Below are positions 6,363 through 15,121 of a DNA stretch of 64,000 nucleotides, piece after piece (the first letter of the stretch is position 1; each line of letters starts with the position of its first letter). The notes below the pieces were generated by a model, which was not told the origin of the DNA, did no database searches, and saw nothing but the letters and a program-made list of their open reading frames with translations. Both the position numbers and the translations under genes were made by a program. Source of the DNA: Microcella alkalica (GTDB taxonomy: Bacteria > Actinomycetota > Actinomycetes > Actinomycetales > Microbacteriaceae); contig NZ_JABUKC010000001.1 of assembly GCF_014595885.1 (NCBI RefSeq), forward strand, positions 744,001-808,000. The letters are read 5' to 3'.

Positions 6363-7586
6363 CTAACCCTCGTCGCGCGGCAGCTGGCGCGGGATGAACC
6401 GGGCGAGCAGCACGGCTCCGACGAGCCCGACGACGCCGAACGCGGCGGCACCCGTGACGAGGCCTGCGAGGGCGGTGACCGCCGACAGCAGCACGGGCGC
6501 GCCGGCCGAGCCGACATCCATCGTGAACCGCCACGCGCTGAGGAACGGCGCGGGGTTCTCGCGGCCCGCGAGATCCGAGCCCATCGTCATGAGCACGCCC
6601 GCGCCGATGCCGTTCGCGAGCGCCAGCCACACGGCGACCGCGACGAACCACGGCACCGGGTCGGCGGCGCCCGCCGACAGCGCGAGGCCGATGAGGCCGA
6701 GACCGAGCCCGATCATCGACGGCACCGCGGTGTAGAGGCGCCCGAAGCGATCCATGAGCCAGCCGCCGAACCAGAACAGCGCGAAGTCGACGCCGCCCGC
6801 GACGCCGATGACGAGCGCCGTCTCTGCCTCGCCCACGCCGATGCTGACCGCCCACAGGGGCAGGATGACCTGCCGCACCGAGCGCAGCGCCGCCACGGTG
6901 AGCGCCGCGACGCCGAGCCGGGCGAGCACGTGCCGGCGCGCAGCGATTGTGCGGAACACCCCGCCGAGCCCGAGCGCCGAGCCGGCGGGCGTCGAGCGGT
7001 GGTGCAGCATCCGCTCGGGGTCGGGCAGCGCCACGATGCTCACCGCGACCAGCACGCACATCGCGAGGGCGAACCACAGCACCGAGGTGACGTCGCCCGT
7101 GGCGGCCACGAGCGCCGCCGCGACGAACGGGCCGACGAGCAGCCCGAAGCGGAACGTGCCGCCGAGCGTCGAGAGGGCTCGCGCGCGAAAGGCGGCGGGC
7201 ACGACGCTCGTCAGCAGCGCGTGCCGGGCGAGCCCGAACACGGCGGCGGCGAACCCGATGACGAGCATGCCTGCGGCGAGCATCCACGGGGCGGTCGCCG
7301 CGATCGAGAGCAGGATGCCCACCGCGGCGAGCCCGGAGGCGCCGAGCATCGTCGACCGCTCGCCGAGGCGCCCCACGATCCAGCCGGCGGGGATGTCGCC
7401 GAGCAGCACGCCCACGACGAGCATCGAGGCGACCAGGCCAGAGCCGGCCAGGTCGGCGCCGAGGCGACCCGCGAGCGCCGGGATGAGCGGCATGATCGCG
7501 CCCTCGCCGATCGTGAACAGGGCCGTCGGCACGAACGCGGGTGCGGCGATCGCCCTCCAGCGGAAGACGGGCTCGGCGGTCGGCAT
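6363..7586 (-). CDS. MFS transporter
   Basis: 407 residues with about 12 hydrophobic segments and the loop 2-3 region DIPAGWIVGRLGERSTMLGA typical of the major facilitator superfamily (drug:H+ antiporter-like). It is an inner-membrane secondary transporter of unknown substrate. It is transcribed divergently from prfB. On the minus strand a TAGGCT box lies 9 nt upstream of the ATG and no Shine-Dalgarno sequence is present, so a leaderless start is likely. Confidence 0.85.
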   Translation of the reverse strand: MPTAEPVFRWRAIAAPAFVPTALFTIGEGAIMPLIPALAGRLGADLAGSGLVASMLVVGVLLGDIPAGWIVGRLGERSTMLGASGLAAVGILLSIAATAPWMLAAGMLVIGFAAAVFGLARHALLTSVVPAAFRARALSTLGGTFRFGLLVGPFVAAALVAATGDVTSVLWFALAMCVLVAVSIVALPDPERMLHHRSTPAGSALGLGGVFRTIAARRHVLARLGVAALTVAALRSVRQVILPLWAVSIGVGEAETALVIGVAGGVDFALFWFGGWLMDRFGRLYTAVPSMIGLGLGLIGLALSAGAADPVPWFVAVAVWLALANGIGAGVLMTMGSDLAGRENPAPFLSAWRFTMDVGSAGAPVLLSAVTALAGLVTGAAAFGVVGLVGAVLLARFIPRQLPRDEG

Positions 7587-7595
7587 GACGGGGCG

Positions 7596-7601
7596 AGCCT
7601 A
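7596..7601 (-). promoter_or_regulatory. -10 box of the MFS gene at 6363-7586 (leaderless)
   Basis: TAGGCT on the minus strand, 9 nt before the ATG at 7586. It is divergent from the prfB box 28 bp away. Confidence 0.6.
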
Positions 7602-7629
7602 CGCCCGGACCGGCCCGCGAACCCGCGAC

Positions 7630-7635
7630 TAGGCT
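7630..7635 (+). promoter_or_regulatory. -10 box of prfB (leaderless)
   Basis: TAGGCT, 9 nt upstream of the prfB ATG at 7645. A G-run (GGGGG) follows it, which could also act as a weak ribosome binding site. Confidence 0.6.
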
Positions 7636-7644
7636 GGGGGCGAC

Positions 7645-8754
<1,110 letters not shown>

Positions 8755-8790
8755 TCGACCCGGCGCTCGCGCCGCTCGAGCACTAGGGCG

Positions 8791-9162
8791 TCAGCGCACG
8801 ATCTCGAGCCCGGTCGCGGAGGCCGCGGCGTCGAGCCCGCCGGCGTTGACGAGCGAGGTGAAGCCGAGCTGCTCCATGCGGTCGATTGCGGCGGCCGAGC
8901 GGTTGCCCGAGCGGCAGTAGACGACGACGTCGGCGTCGGTGGGCAGTTCGCCGACGAGCGCGTCGAAGTCGGCGCCCTGCACGTCGATGTTGAGCGCGCC
9001 CTCCAGGTGGCCGCTCGCGTACTCCTCCGCGGTGCGCACGTCGAGCACGATCGTGCTCTCGGTGACGGCGATCTCGTCGGCGGGGGTCGAGCAGGCGCTC
9101 GTGCCGGTCGCGAGCGCGACGGCGACGAGGGCGGCGGTGAGCAGGCGGCGCAGGCGGGGCAT
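8791..9162 (-). CDS. Secreted rhodanese-like lipoprotein
   Basis: A 123-residue protein. Residues 1-23 are a lipoprotein signal peptide ending GTSA with the lipid-accepting Cys24. The remainder is a single rhodanese domain (VLDVRTAEEYASGHLEGALN) with active-site Cys83 in the loop YCRSGNRS. Rhodanese domains carry a persulfide on this cysteine and move sulfane sulfur to acceptors, here presumably at the outer face of the membrane. The ribosome binding site GGAGG is 5 nt before the ATG. The gene is divergent from a Cys-rich small protein across a 16-bp palindrome of CsoR/CstR type, which suggests shared control by copper or sulfane sulfur. Confidence 0.88.
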   Translation of the reverse strand: MPRLRRLLTAALVAVALATGTSACSTPADEIAVTESTIVLDVRTAEEYASGHLEGALNIDVQGADFDALVGELPTDADVVVYCRSGNRSAAAIDRMEQLGFTSLVNAGGLDAAASATGLEIVR

Positions 9163-9213
9163 GGTTCCTCCATGGTCAGTGCAGCGGCGTCGGATGCGCG
9201 CCGCGTCGACAGC

Positions 9214-9219
9214 AATATA
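9214..9219 (-). promoter_or_regulatory. -10 box of the rhodanese lipoprotein gene
   Basis: TATATT on the minus strand. It overlaps the first half of the 16-bp palindrome at 9217-9232, leaving a leader of about 45 nt to the ATG at 9162. Confidence 0.5.
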
Positions 9220-9232
9220 CCCCCGGGGGTAT
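9217..9232. promoter_or_regulatory. CsoR/CstR-like operator palindrome in a divergent promoter
   Basis: ATACCCCCGGGGGTAT is a perfect 16-bp palindrome. Operators of the CsoR/RcnR/CstR family have this architecture (ATA or TA, a run of four to five C, a run of G, TAT); the persulfide sensor CstR of Staphylococcus uses a near-identical site. It sits exactly between two back-to-back -10 boxes (minus TATATT 9214-9219, plus TATTAT 9230-9235), so a bound repressor would block both the rhodanese and the Cys-rich protein gene. No csoR/cstR gene is in the window. Confidence 0.65.
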
Positions 9233-9235
9233 TAT
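9230..9235 (+). promoter_or_regulatory. -10 box of the small Cys-rich protein gene
   Basis: TATTAT, overlapping the right half of the palindrome. The transcript would start near 9243, giving a leader of about 33 nt that contains AGGAGG. Confidence 0.5.
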
Positions 9236-9275
9236 GGTGTCGATTCGATCGCCCCTCGACCTCCAGGAGGAACCC

Positions 9276-9437
9276 ATGTGTCAGGCCGTCACCTGCCGAC
9301 GCTGCGGCAAGACGACGTGGGCCGGCTGCGGCCAGCACGTCGACCAGGTCATGCGCCGCGTGCCGAGCAGCCAGCGCTGCCAGGGGCACGAGCGCGAGCC
9401 GCGCACGGGCCTGTTCGCGCGGCTCTTCGGGCGCTGA
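9276..9437 (+). CDS. Small cysteine-rich protein, 53 residues, function unknown
   Basis: The protein begins MCQAVTCRRCGKTTWAGCGQ. It carries C2, C7, C10, C18 and C34 in a compact CxxxxCxxC...GCGxH arrangement that looks like a zinc or thiol site, followed by a basic tail. Small proteins of this pattern occur widely in actinobacteria, usually without assigned function. The ATG at 9276 is chosen because AGGAGG lies 5 nt upstream; an in-frame ATG at 9234 falls on the operator/-10 box and cannot be the start. Its divergent, shared palindrome with the rhodanese gene suggests a role in sulfur or copper handling. That is inference from context only. Confidence 0.75.
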   Translation: MCQAVTCRRCGKTTWAGCGQHVDQVMRRVPSSQRCQGHEREPRTGLFARLFGR

Positions 9438-9535
9438 GCACGCGCCGGGCATCCGCGCCCTGGCGGTCGTCGCCCACCCGCCGCCGGATACCCGGCCGCT
9501 CGGGTGTCGCTCCTGATCGCCTCCGCACCCCGGCT

Positions 9536-9541
9536 TAGGCT
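9536..9541 (+). promoter_or_regulatory. -10 box of ftsE (leaderless)
   Basis: TAGGCT, 8 nt upstream of the ftsE ATG. There is no Shine-Dalgarno sequence. Confidence 0.6.
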
Positions 9542-9549
9542 GACGCGCG

Positions 9550-10317
9550 ATGATTCGATTCGACGAGGTCACCAAGGTCTACCGCGGCACCGCGAAGCCG
9601 GCGCTCAACAGCGTCAGCCTCGAGGTGCTGAGCGGCGAGTTCGTGTTCATGGTCGGCGCCTCCGGGTCGGGCAAGTCGAGCATGCTGCGGCTCGTGCTCA
9701 AGGAGGACCGCCCGACCTCGGGGTCGATCCACGTGCTCGGGCAGGATCTCAACCGCATCTCCAGTCGCAAGGTGCCGTACTTCCGGCGCAACCTCGGCGT
9801 CGTGTTCCAGGATTTCCGGCTGCTGCCGAACAAGACCGTCTTCGACAACGTCGCTTTCACCCTGCAGGTGATCGGCAAGAGCAAGGGCTTCATCCACGAG
9901 GCGGTGCCCGACGTGCTCGCCATGGTCGGCCTCGACGGCAAGGGCGAGCGGTTCCCGCACGAGCTCTCCGGCGGTGAGCAGCAGCGCGTCGCGATCGCGC
10001 GCGCCGTCGTCAACAAGCCCGCGATCCTGCTCGCCGACGAGCCCACCGGCAACCTCGACCCCACGACGAGCATGGGCATCATGACGCTGCTCGAGCGCAT
10101 CAACGCCAACGGCACGACCGTGCTCATGGCCACGCACGACGCCGGCATCGTCGACCGGCTGCAGCGCCGCGTCGTCGAGCTCGTCGGTGGCCGCGTCGTG
10201 CGCGACGAGCGCGGCGGCGGGTACGTCACGCAGGCGATCCCGCACGTGCAGCCCGACATCGTCATCCCCGCCGCCGGGCCGGGCGTGACGCCGACCCCGA
10301 CGGAGGGCCTGCGATGA
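9550..10317 (+). CDS. ftsE: Cell-division ABC transporter ATPase FtsE
   Basis: 255 residues. Walker A is GASGSGKSS (about 37-45), the signature is LSGGEQQR, and Walker B is [12 protein letters not shown], with the switch His in ATHD. With FtsX it forms a membrane complex that couples septal ATP hydrolysis to activation of cell-wall hydrolases of the RipC/NlpC type. The C-terminal 30 residues after the ABC core ([20 protein letters not shown]) are a Pro-rich extension seen in actinobacterial FtsE. The stop overlaps the ftsX ATG (ATGA). Confidence 0.96.
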   Translation: MIRFDEVTKVYRGTAKPALNSVSLEVLSGEFVFMVGASGSGKSSMLRLVLKEDRPTSGSIHVLGQDLNRISSRKVPYFRRNLGVVFQDFRLLPNKTVFDNVAFTLQVIGKSKGFIHEAVPDVLAMVGLDGKGERFPHELSGGEQQRVAIARAVVNKPAILLADEPTGNLDPTTSMGIMTLLERINANGTTVLMATHDAGIVDRLQRRVVELVGGRVVRDERGGGYVTQAIPHVQPDIVIPAAGPGVTPTPTEGLR

Positions 10318-11228
10318 GGCTCGCGCTCGTGCTCGGCGAGGTCGGCCAGGGCCTGCGCCGCAACCTCTCGATGGTCGTCTCGGTCGTGCTCGTGACCTTC
10401 ATCTCACTGACCTTCGTCGGCACCGCCATCCTGCTGCAGGCGCAGATCACGCAGATGAAGTCGTACTGGTACGACCGCGCGCAGGTCGCCGTGTACTTCT
10501 GCACTGACTTCTCCACCGTCGGCACCTGCAATCAGACGGCAGCGACGCCGGAGCAGATCGCGCAGGTCGAGGCGCAGCTCGAGTCGGCGACGCTCGCGCC
10601 CTTCATCGACGCCTACTACTTCGAAGACCGCGAGCAGGCCTTCGAGAACTTCCAGGAGCAGTTCGAGGGCAACGCGATCGCCTCGCTCGTGACGCCCGAG
10701 CTCATGACCGAGGCCTACTGGGTCAACCTCGTCGACCCGACCCAGAGCCAGATCCTGGCGGATGCCCTCTCCGGGCTCGCGGGCGTCGAGAGCGTCGTCG
10801 ACCAGCGCAGCTACCTCGACCAGATCTTCGACATCCTCAACGCCTCGAGCTTCACGGCGATCGGCATCGCCGCGCTCATGCTTGTCGCGGCGGCGCTGCT
10901 CATCGCCACGACGATCAGGCTCAGCGCGTTCTCGCGCCGGCGCGAGCTGGGCATCATGCGGCTCGTGGGCGCCTCGAACCGGTTCATCCAGACGCCGTTC
11001 GTCATCGAGGGCGTCGTCGCGGCGCTCATCGGCTCGATCCTCGCCGCGGGCGCGGTCGTGGCGATCGTGCAGTTCTTCGTGCAGGGCTACCTGTCGCAGA
11101 CGCTGCCGCAGACCTCGTTCGTGAACCTCGACGACGCGCTGCTGGTCGTGCCCGTGCTGCTCGGGGTCGGGGCGCTGCTCGCCGCCGTGTCGGCGAACGT
11201 CGCCATCTCGCGCTACCTGCGCGTGTAG
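10314..11228 (+). CDS. ftsX: Cell-division permease-like protein FtsX
   Basis: 304 residues. A first transmembrane helix (about 20-45) is followed by an extracellular domain with two cysteines ([11 protein letters not shown]) that may be disulfide-linked. The last 140 residues hold three helices and the FtsX/MacB-type permease domain ([22 protein letters not shown]). It relays FtsE ATPase activity through the membrane to peptidoglycan hydrolases. It is coupled to ftsE by ATGA. Confidence 0.96.
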   Translation: MRLALVLGEVGQGLRRNLSMVVSVVLVTFISLTFVGTAILLQAQITQMKSYWYDRAQVAVYFCTDFSTVGTCNQTAATPEQIAQVEAQLESATLAPFIDAYYFEDREQAFENFQEQFEGNAIASLVTPELMTEAYWVNLVDPTQSQILADALSGLAGVESVVDQRSYLDQIFDILNASSFTAIGIAALMLVAAALLIATTIRLSAFSRRRELGIMRLVGASNRFIQTPFVIEGVVAALIGSILAAGAVVAIVQFFVQGYLSQTLPQTSFVNLDDALLVVPVLLGVGALLAAVSANVAISRYLRV

Positions 11229-11246
11229 CGCGGCGCGCGCGCCGGG

Positions 11247-11252
11247 TATGCT
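11247..11252 (+). promoter_or_regulatory. Probable -10 box of smpB
   Basis: TATGCT, about 58 nt upstream of the smpB ATG. The leader then carries a short hairpin (GCTCGC 11261-11266 with GCGAGC 11275-11280) and the ribosome binding site GGAGG. Confidence 0.45.
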
Positions 11253-11310
11253 GGAGGGCTGCTCGCGCCCGCGGGCGAGCATCCGCCCACGACACCGGAG
11301 GTGACGGCAC

Positions 11311-11787
11311 ATGCCCAAGGAGCAGGGTCGCAAGGTCGTCGCCACCAATCGCAAGGCGCGCCACGACTACACGATCGAAGACACCTACGAGGCCGGCCTC
11401 GTGCTGAGCGGCACCGAGGTGAAGTCGCTGCGGCAGGGCCGCGCGAGCCTCGTCGACGGCTACGGCTACATCGACGCCGGTGAGGCGTGGCTCGACGCCG
11501 TGCACATCCCCGAGTACTCGCAGGGCACGTGGACGAACCACGCCCCGCGCCGCAAGCGCAAGCTGCTGCTGCACAAGCAGCAGATCGTCAAGATCAGCCA
11601 GAAGACGAAGGAGGGCGGCTACACGCTCGTCCCCCTGAGCATCTACTTCAGCGACGGCCGGGCGAAGGTCGAGCTCGCCGTCGCGAAGGGCAAGCGCGAG
11701 TACGACAAGCGACACGCCCTGCGCGAGAAGCAAGACAAGCGCGAGGCCGATCGCGCCATGCGGCTGCGCAACCGCATGGGGGAGTAG
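11311..11787 (+). CDS. smpB: tmRNA-binding protein SmpB
   Basis: 158 residues, normal length. It contains the conserved [16 protein letters not shown] oligonucleotide-binding motif and ends in a basic tail ([20 protein letters not shown]) that enters the decoding centre. SmpB carries tmRNA to stalled ribosomes for trans-translation. Its partner gene ssrA is 2.5 kb downstream, beyond an MFS gene and a SIMPL-domain gene. The ribosome binding site GGAGG precedes the ATG. Confidence 0.97.
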   Translation: MPKEQGRKVVATNRKARHDYTIEDTYEAGLVLSGTEVKSLRQGRASLVDGYGYIDAGEAWLDAVHIPEYSQGTWTNHAPRRKRKLLLHKQQIVKISQKTKEGGYTLVPLSIYFSDGRAKVELAVAKGKREYDKRHALREKQDKREADRAMRLRNRMGE

Positions 11788-11858
11788 CCGGCCCGGCCGA
11801 TCGCGCCGCCTCCGAACGCCCTGATGGGCGCCTGAACGGCATGCCAGGATGCCCGGCG

Positions 11859-11864
11859 TAGGCT
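11859..11864 (+). promoter_or_regulatory. -10 box that fixes the start of the MFS gene
   Basis: TAGGCT, 8 nt upstream of GTG 11873. An in-frame ATG at 11849 lies upstream of this box and so would not be on the transcript. Confidence 0.55.
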
Positions 11865-11872
11865 CCTCGTTC

Positions 11873-13429
11873 GTGACCGCACGATCCGAGCCCGCCGCCC
11901 GCCCCGCCGCCGACGCCGCGCCCGGCCGCTCGGCGCAGGCCGCGCCCGGCCCCGACGGCATCTCGGAGCGCACCCGCTGGCAGGCATTCTCGGTCGCCGT
12001 CGCGGTGGCGTCGCTGACGATCCTCGACCTGTCGAAGGTCAACGTCGGCATCCCCGCCATCGAGCAGGCCTTCGGTGCCGGGCCGACGCAGATCCAGCTC
12101 ATCGTCGCCGGCTACGTGCTCGCCTTCGGCATCGTGCTCGTGCCCGCCGGCCGCTACGGCGACCTGCACTCGCGGCGGCGCATGTTCCTCATCGGGCTCG
12201 TGGTGTTCCTGCTCGCGAGCCTCGCGTGCGCGGTCGCGCCGACGGTCGAGCTGCTCGCGGCCTCGCGCATCCTGCAGGGCGTCTCGGCGGGCCTGCTCAT
12301 GCCGCAGGTGCTCGGCCTGACCCAGCAGCTCTTCACCGGCGAGGCGCGCGGCCGCGCGTTCGGCATCTTCGGCGCCGTCATCGGCCTCGCGACCGCGTTC
12401 GGCCCGACGCTCGGCGGTCTGCTCATCGGCGTCGGCGGCCCCGACCTCGGCTGGCGGCTCATCTTCTGGATGAACGTGCCGCTCGTCATCGCGCTCTTCC
12501 CGTTCGCCTATCGGCTGCTGCCGCGCACGCAGCTCGCCGCGCAGGGGCCGCGCGATCTCGACCTCGTCGGCACCGCGCTGCTGGGCGGCACGGTGCTGAG
12601 CCTGATGCTGCCCTTCGTGCTCACGACCGGCTCGCCCGACGACGACCCGGCGCGCTGGTGGTGGCTCGCCGCCTTCGCCGGGCTCGCGACGCTGTTCGTG
12701 CTGTGGGAGCGCCGCTACGGCGCTCGCGGCCGTGCCGCGATCGTCGACTTCGCGCTGTTCCGCATCGGCGGCTATCGCAACGGCACCCTCATCTCGCTGT
12801 TCTACTTCGCGGCGATGCCCGGGCTCTTCCTCACCCTGTCGCTCTTCCTGCAGTTCGGCCTGGGCCTCGAGCCGGTCTACGCGGGCATGGTGACGATCCC
12901 GTTCGCCCTCGCCTCCGCCGTCACTTCCTGGTACAGCGGCCGCGTCGTGACGCGCTTCGGCCGCCCCATCGTCGTGTGGGGCATCGTCGCCGTCGTCGCG
13001 GGGCTCGGCGGCGTGCTCGCCTCGGCGTTCCTGCTGCCGCCGGCGGTGTCGCCGTGGGCGGTCGCGGGCTTCATGACGCTCGCGGGGGCGGGCGGCGGCG
13101 CGGTCATCGCGCCGAACCAGACGCTCACCCTCGCCGACGTGCCGCTCACCTCCGCGGGCGTCGCCGGCTCGATCGGGCAGGTCGGCCAGCGCGTGGGCAC
13201 GGCCGTCGGCATCGCGGCGGCGACCGCCGCCTTCTACGCCACCATCTACGCCGAGCGCGGCGACGCCGGTCGCGTGACCGTCTTCCAGGACGCCTTCCTG
13301 CACGCCGCCCTCGTCATCCTCGGCTTCGTCGCCGCGGCGCTCGCGCTCGCGCTCGTCGACCTGCGCGCTCGCCGCGCGGGTACGCTCGAGCACTCGCCGA
13401 GCGCCGATCGCGAGCGCGTCGACGCCTGA
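11873..13429 (+). CDS. MFS transporter, DHA2 family (14 transmembrane helices)
   Basis: 518 residues from GTG 11873. After about 40 Ala/Pro-rich residues come around 14 hydrophobic helices. Motif A-like GRYGDLHSRRRMFLIG lies in loop 2-3, and the motif C-like FGPTLGGLL in helix 5 is typical of drug:H+ antiporters. It is likely a proton-driven multidrug or metabolite exporter; the substrate is unknown. It stands alone between smpB and the SIMPL gene, an insertion into the otherwise conserved smpB-ssrA neighbourhood. Confidence 0.88.
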   Translation: MTARSEPAARPAADAAPGRSAQAAPGPDGISERTRWQAFSVAVAVASLTILDLSKVNVGIPAIEQAFGAGPTQIQLIVAGYVLAFGIVLVPAGRYGDLHSRRRMFLIGLVVFLLASLACAVAPTVELLAASRILQGVSAGLLMPQVLGLTQQLFTGEARGRAFGIFGAVIGLATAFGPTLGGLLIGVGGPDLGWRLIFWMNVPLVIALFPFAYRLLPRTQLAAQGPRDLDLVGTALLGGTVLSLMLPFVLTTGSPDDDPARWWWLAAFAGLATLFVLWERRYGARGRAAIVDFALFRIGGYRNGTLISLFYFAAMPGLFLTLSLFLQFGLGLEPVYAGMVTIPFALASAVTSWYSGRVVTRFGRPIVVWGIVAVVAGLGGVLASAFLLPPAVSPWAVAGFMTLAGAGGGAVIAPNQTLTLADVPLTSAGVAGSIGQVGQRVGTAVGIAAATAAFYATIYAERGDAGRVTVFQDAFLHAALVILGFVAAALALALVDLRARRAGTLEHSPSADRERVDA

Positions 13430-13469
13430 CCAGGCCGCATCGTGTGCCTGGGCGGATGCTCGGCGCGCG

Positions 13470-14132
<663 letters not shown>

Positions 14133-14140
14133 GGGTCTCC

Positions 14141-14170
14141 TTCGACGGATCGTCAGGCGTGACGTATACT
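14141..14170 (+). promoter_or_regulatory. Promoter of ssrA
   Basis: A -35-like TTCGAC (14141-14146) is followed after 18 bp by a consensus -10 TATACT (14165-14170). The primary transcript would begin near 14177, about 140 nt before the mature tmRNA 5' end, so a long leader has to be removed. Confidence 0.65.
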
Positions 14171-14259
14171 GTAGGGCTGTGCTCGCGAGAGCACTCGCAG
14201 GGCCGCAGGGCTCGCGCCGAGCATCCGCTCGAGGCGACGACACGGCCCCTTCAGAACTC

Positions 14260-14279
14260 CACAGCGCGTGATGATGACC
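14260..14279 (+). repeat. Left arm of a perfect 20-bp inverted repeat flanking ssrA
   Basis: CACAGCGCGTGATGATGACC lies 40 nt before the mature tmRNA 5' end. Its exact reverse complement is at 14693-14712, 2 nt after the encoded CCA. With a one-base bulge the pairing extends by three more pairs (CTC 14257-14259 with GAG 14714-14716). In the precursor RNA the two arms would form a long helix closing the whole tmRNA. Confidence 0.85.
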
Positions 14280-14319
14280 CACCTCTCACGACCCGGCGCA
14301 CGCCGGGCGAGGTGCGCAG

Positions 14320-14690
14320 GGGGATGATCGGTTTCGACATTGCCTGCGAAACGATGAGAAGCGGGTCGAGGATGCAGAGTTATCTCGTAAACGCTCTCTG
14401 CAAACAATAGGTGCCAATGCTAAGCGCACCGACTTCGCTCTCGCCGCCTAAGGCAGAGTAGATAGTCCGTCAGTCCGGGTTCGCCTCCGCCCCGGCCACT
14501 GGCGTCATCGAGGAGGCTTGCCGCGCGGTCGTGTCTCAGGGCCGCGCGGGACGTGAACTGAGGCTGGGCTCGTCGACCTAGGAGTCTGCAACAAAGGTCG
14601 GAGCCGAGTAGAACGTCTCAGCAGACTGCACCCGGAGAAGGCATCGGCTCACAGCAGTGGACGGGGGTTCGATTCCCCCCATCTCCACCA
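14320..14690 (+). ncRNA. ssrA: Transfer-messenger RNA (tmRNA)
   Basis: The 5' end GGGGATG pairs with CATCTCC just before the encoded CCA at 14688-14690, forming the tRNA-like acceptor stem. The T arm GGGGGTTCGATTCCCCC (14663-14679) is intact. The tag frame 14413-14451 reads ANAKRTDFALAA followed by TAA, a degradation tag typical of actinobacteria. With SmpB and EF-Tu it rescues ribosomes stalled on broken mRNAs and marks the product for proteolysis. The gene is one-piece (not permuted) and 371 nt long, normal for the family. Confidence 0.97.
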
Positions 14691-14692
14691 CC

Positions 14693-14712
14693 GGTCATCA
14701 TCACGCGCTGTG
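14693..14712 (+). repeat. Right arm of the 20-bp inverted repeat flanking ssrA
   Basis: GGTCATCATCACGCGCTGTG begins 2 nt after the CCA end of tmRNA and is the exact reverse complement of 14260-14279. There is no U-run, so it is not a simple terminator by itself. Transcription may continue into yccF, for which no separate promoter is evident. Confidence 0.85.
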
Positions 14713-14746
14713 CGAGGCACTCCGACCGACCCCGATCGAGGCCGCC

Positions 14747-15121
14747 GTGCGCACGCTGCTCAACATCATCTGGCTCGTGCTCTCCGGCCTGTGGCTCTTT
14801 CTCGGCTACGCGCTCGCCGCCGCCATCATGTGCGTGCTCATCGTCACGATCCCGTGGGGCATTGCCGCGTGGCGCGTCGGCGTCTACGCGCTGTGGCCCT
14901 TCGGCAAGACCGTCGTCGACCGGCCGACCGCGGGCGTCGGCTCGGCGATCGGCAACGTCGTCTGGGTCGTGCTCGCCGGCTGGTGGCTCGCGCTCGGCCA
15001 CATCGCCTCGGCGCTCGCCCTCGCGATCACCATCATCGGCATCCCGTTCGCGTGGGCGAACCTGAAGATGCTGCCCGTGGCGCTGCTGCCGCTCGGCAAG
15101 CAGATCGTCGACCAGCCCTAG
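14747..15121 (+). CDS. YccF-family (DUF307) inner-membrane protein
   Basis: 124 residues from GTG 14747 (GAGG 6 nt upstream). It is built from two similar halves, each with a hydrophobic helix pair followed by IPWGIAAWRVGVYALWPFGK and IPFAWANLKMLPVALLPLGK, the duplicated motif of the YccF family. It is a small polytopic membrane protein of unknown function. The first in-frame ATG (14657) lies inside tmRNA and can be excluded. Its stop shares the tetranucleotide CTAG with the stop of the convergent peptidase gene. It may be expressed by read-through from ssrA. Confidence 0.85.
   Translation: MRTLLNIIWLVLSGLWLFLGYALAAAIMCVLIVTIPWGIAAWRVGVYALWPFGKTVVDRPTAGVGSAIGNVVWVVLAGWWLALGHIASALALAITIIGIPFAWANLKMLPVALLPLGKQIVDQP

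Noticed and set aside
9234-9437. Longer start (ATG 9234) for the Cys-rich small protein
   Set aside because: That codon overlaps the operator and -10 box, upstream of the likely transcription start, and it has no ribosome binding site. ATG 9276 has AGGAGG.
14260-14712. The repeats around ssrA as attachment sites of an integrated island
   Set aside because: Attachment sites flanking an island would be direct repeats with foreign genes between them. These are inverted and enclose only the tmRNA gene.
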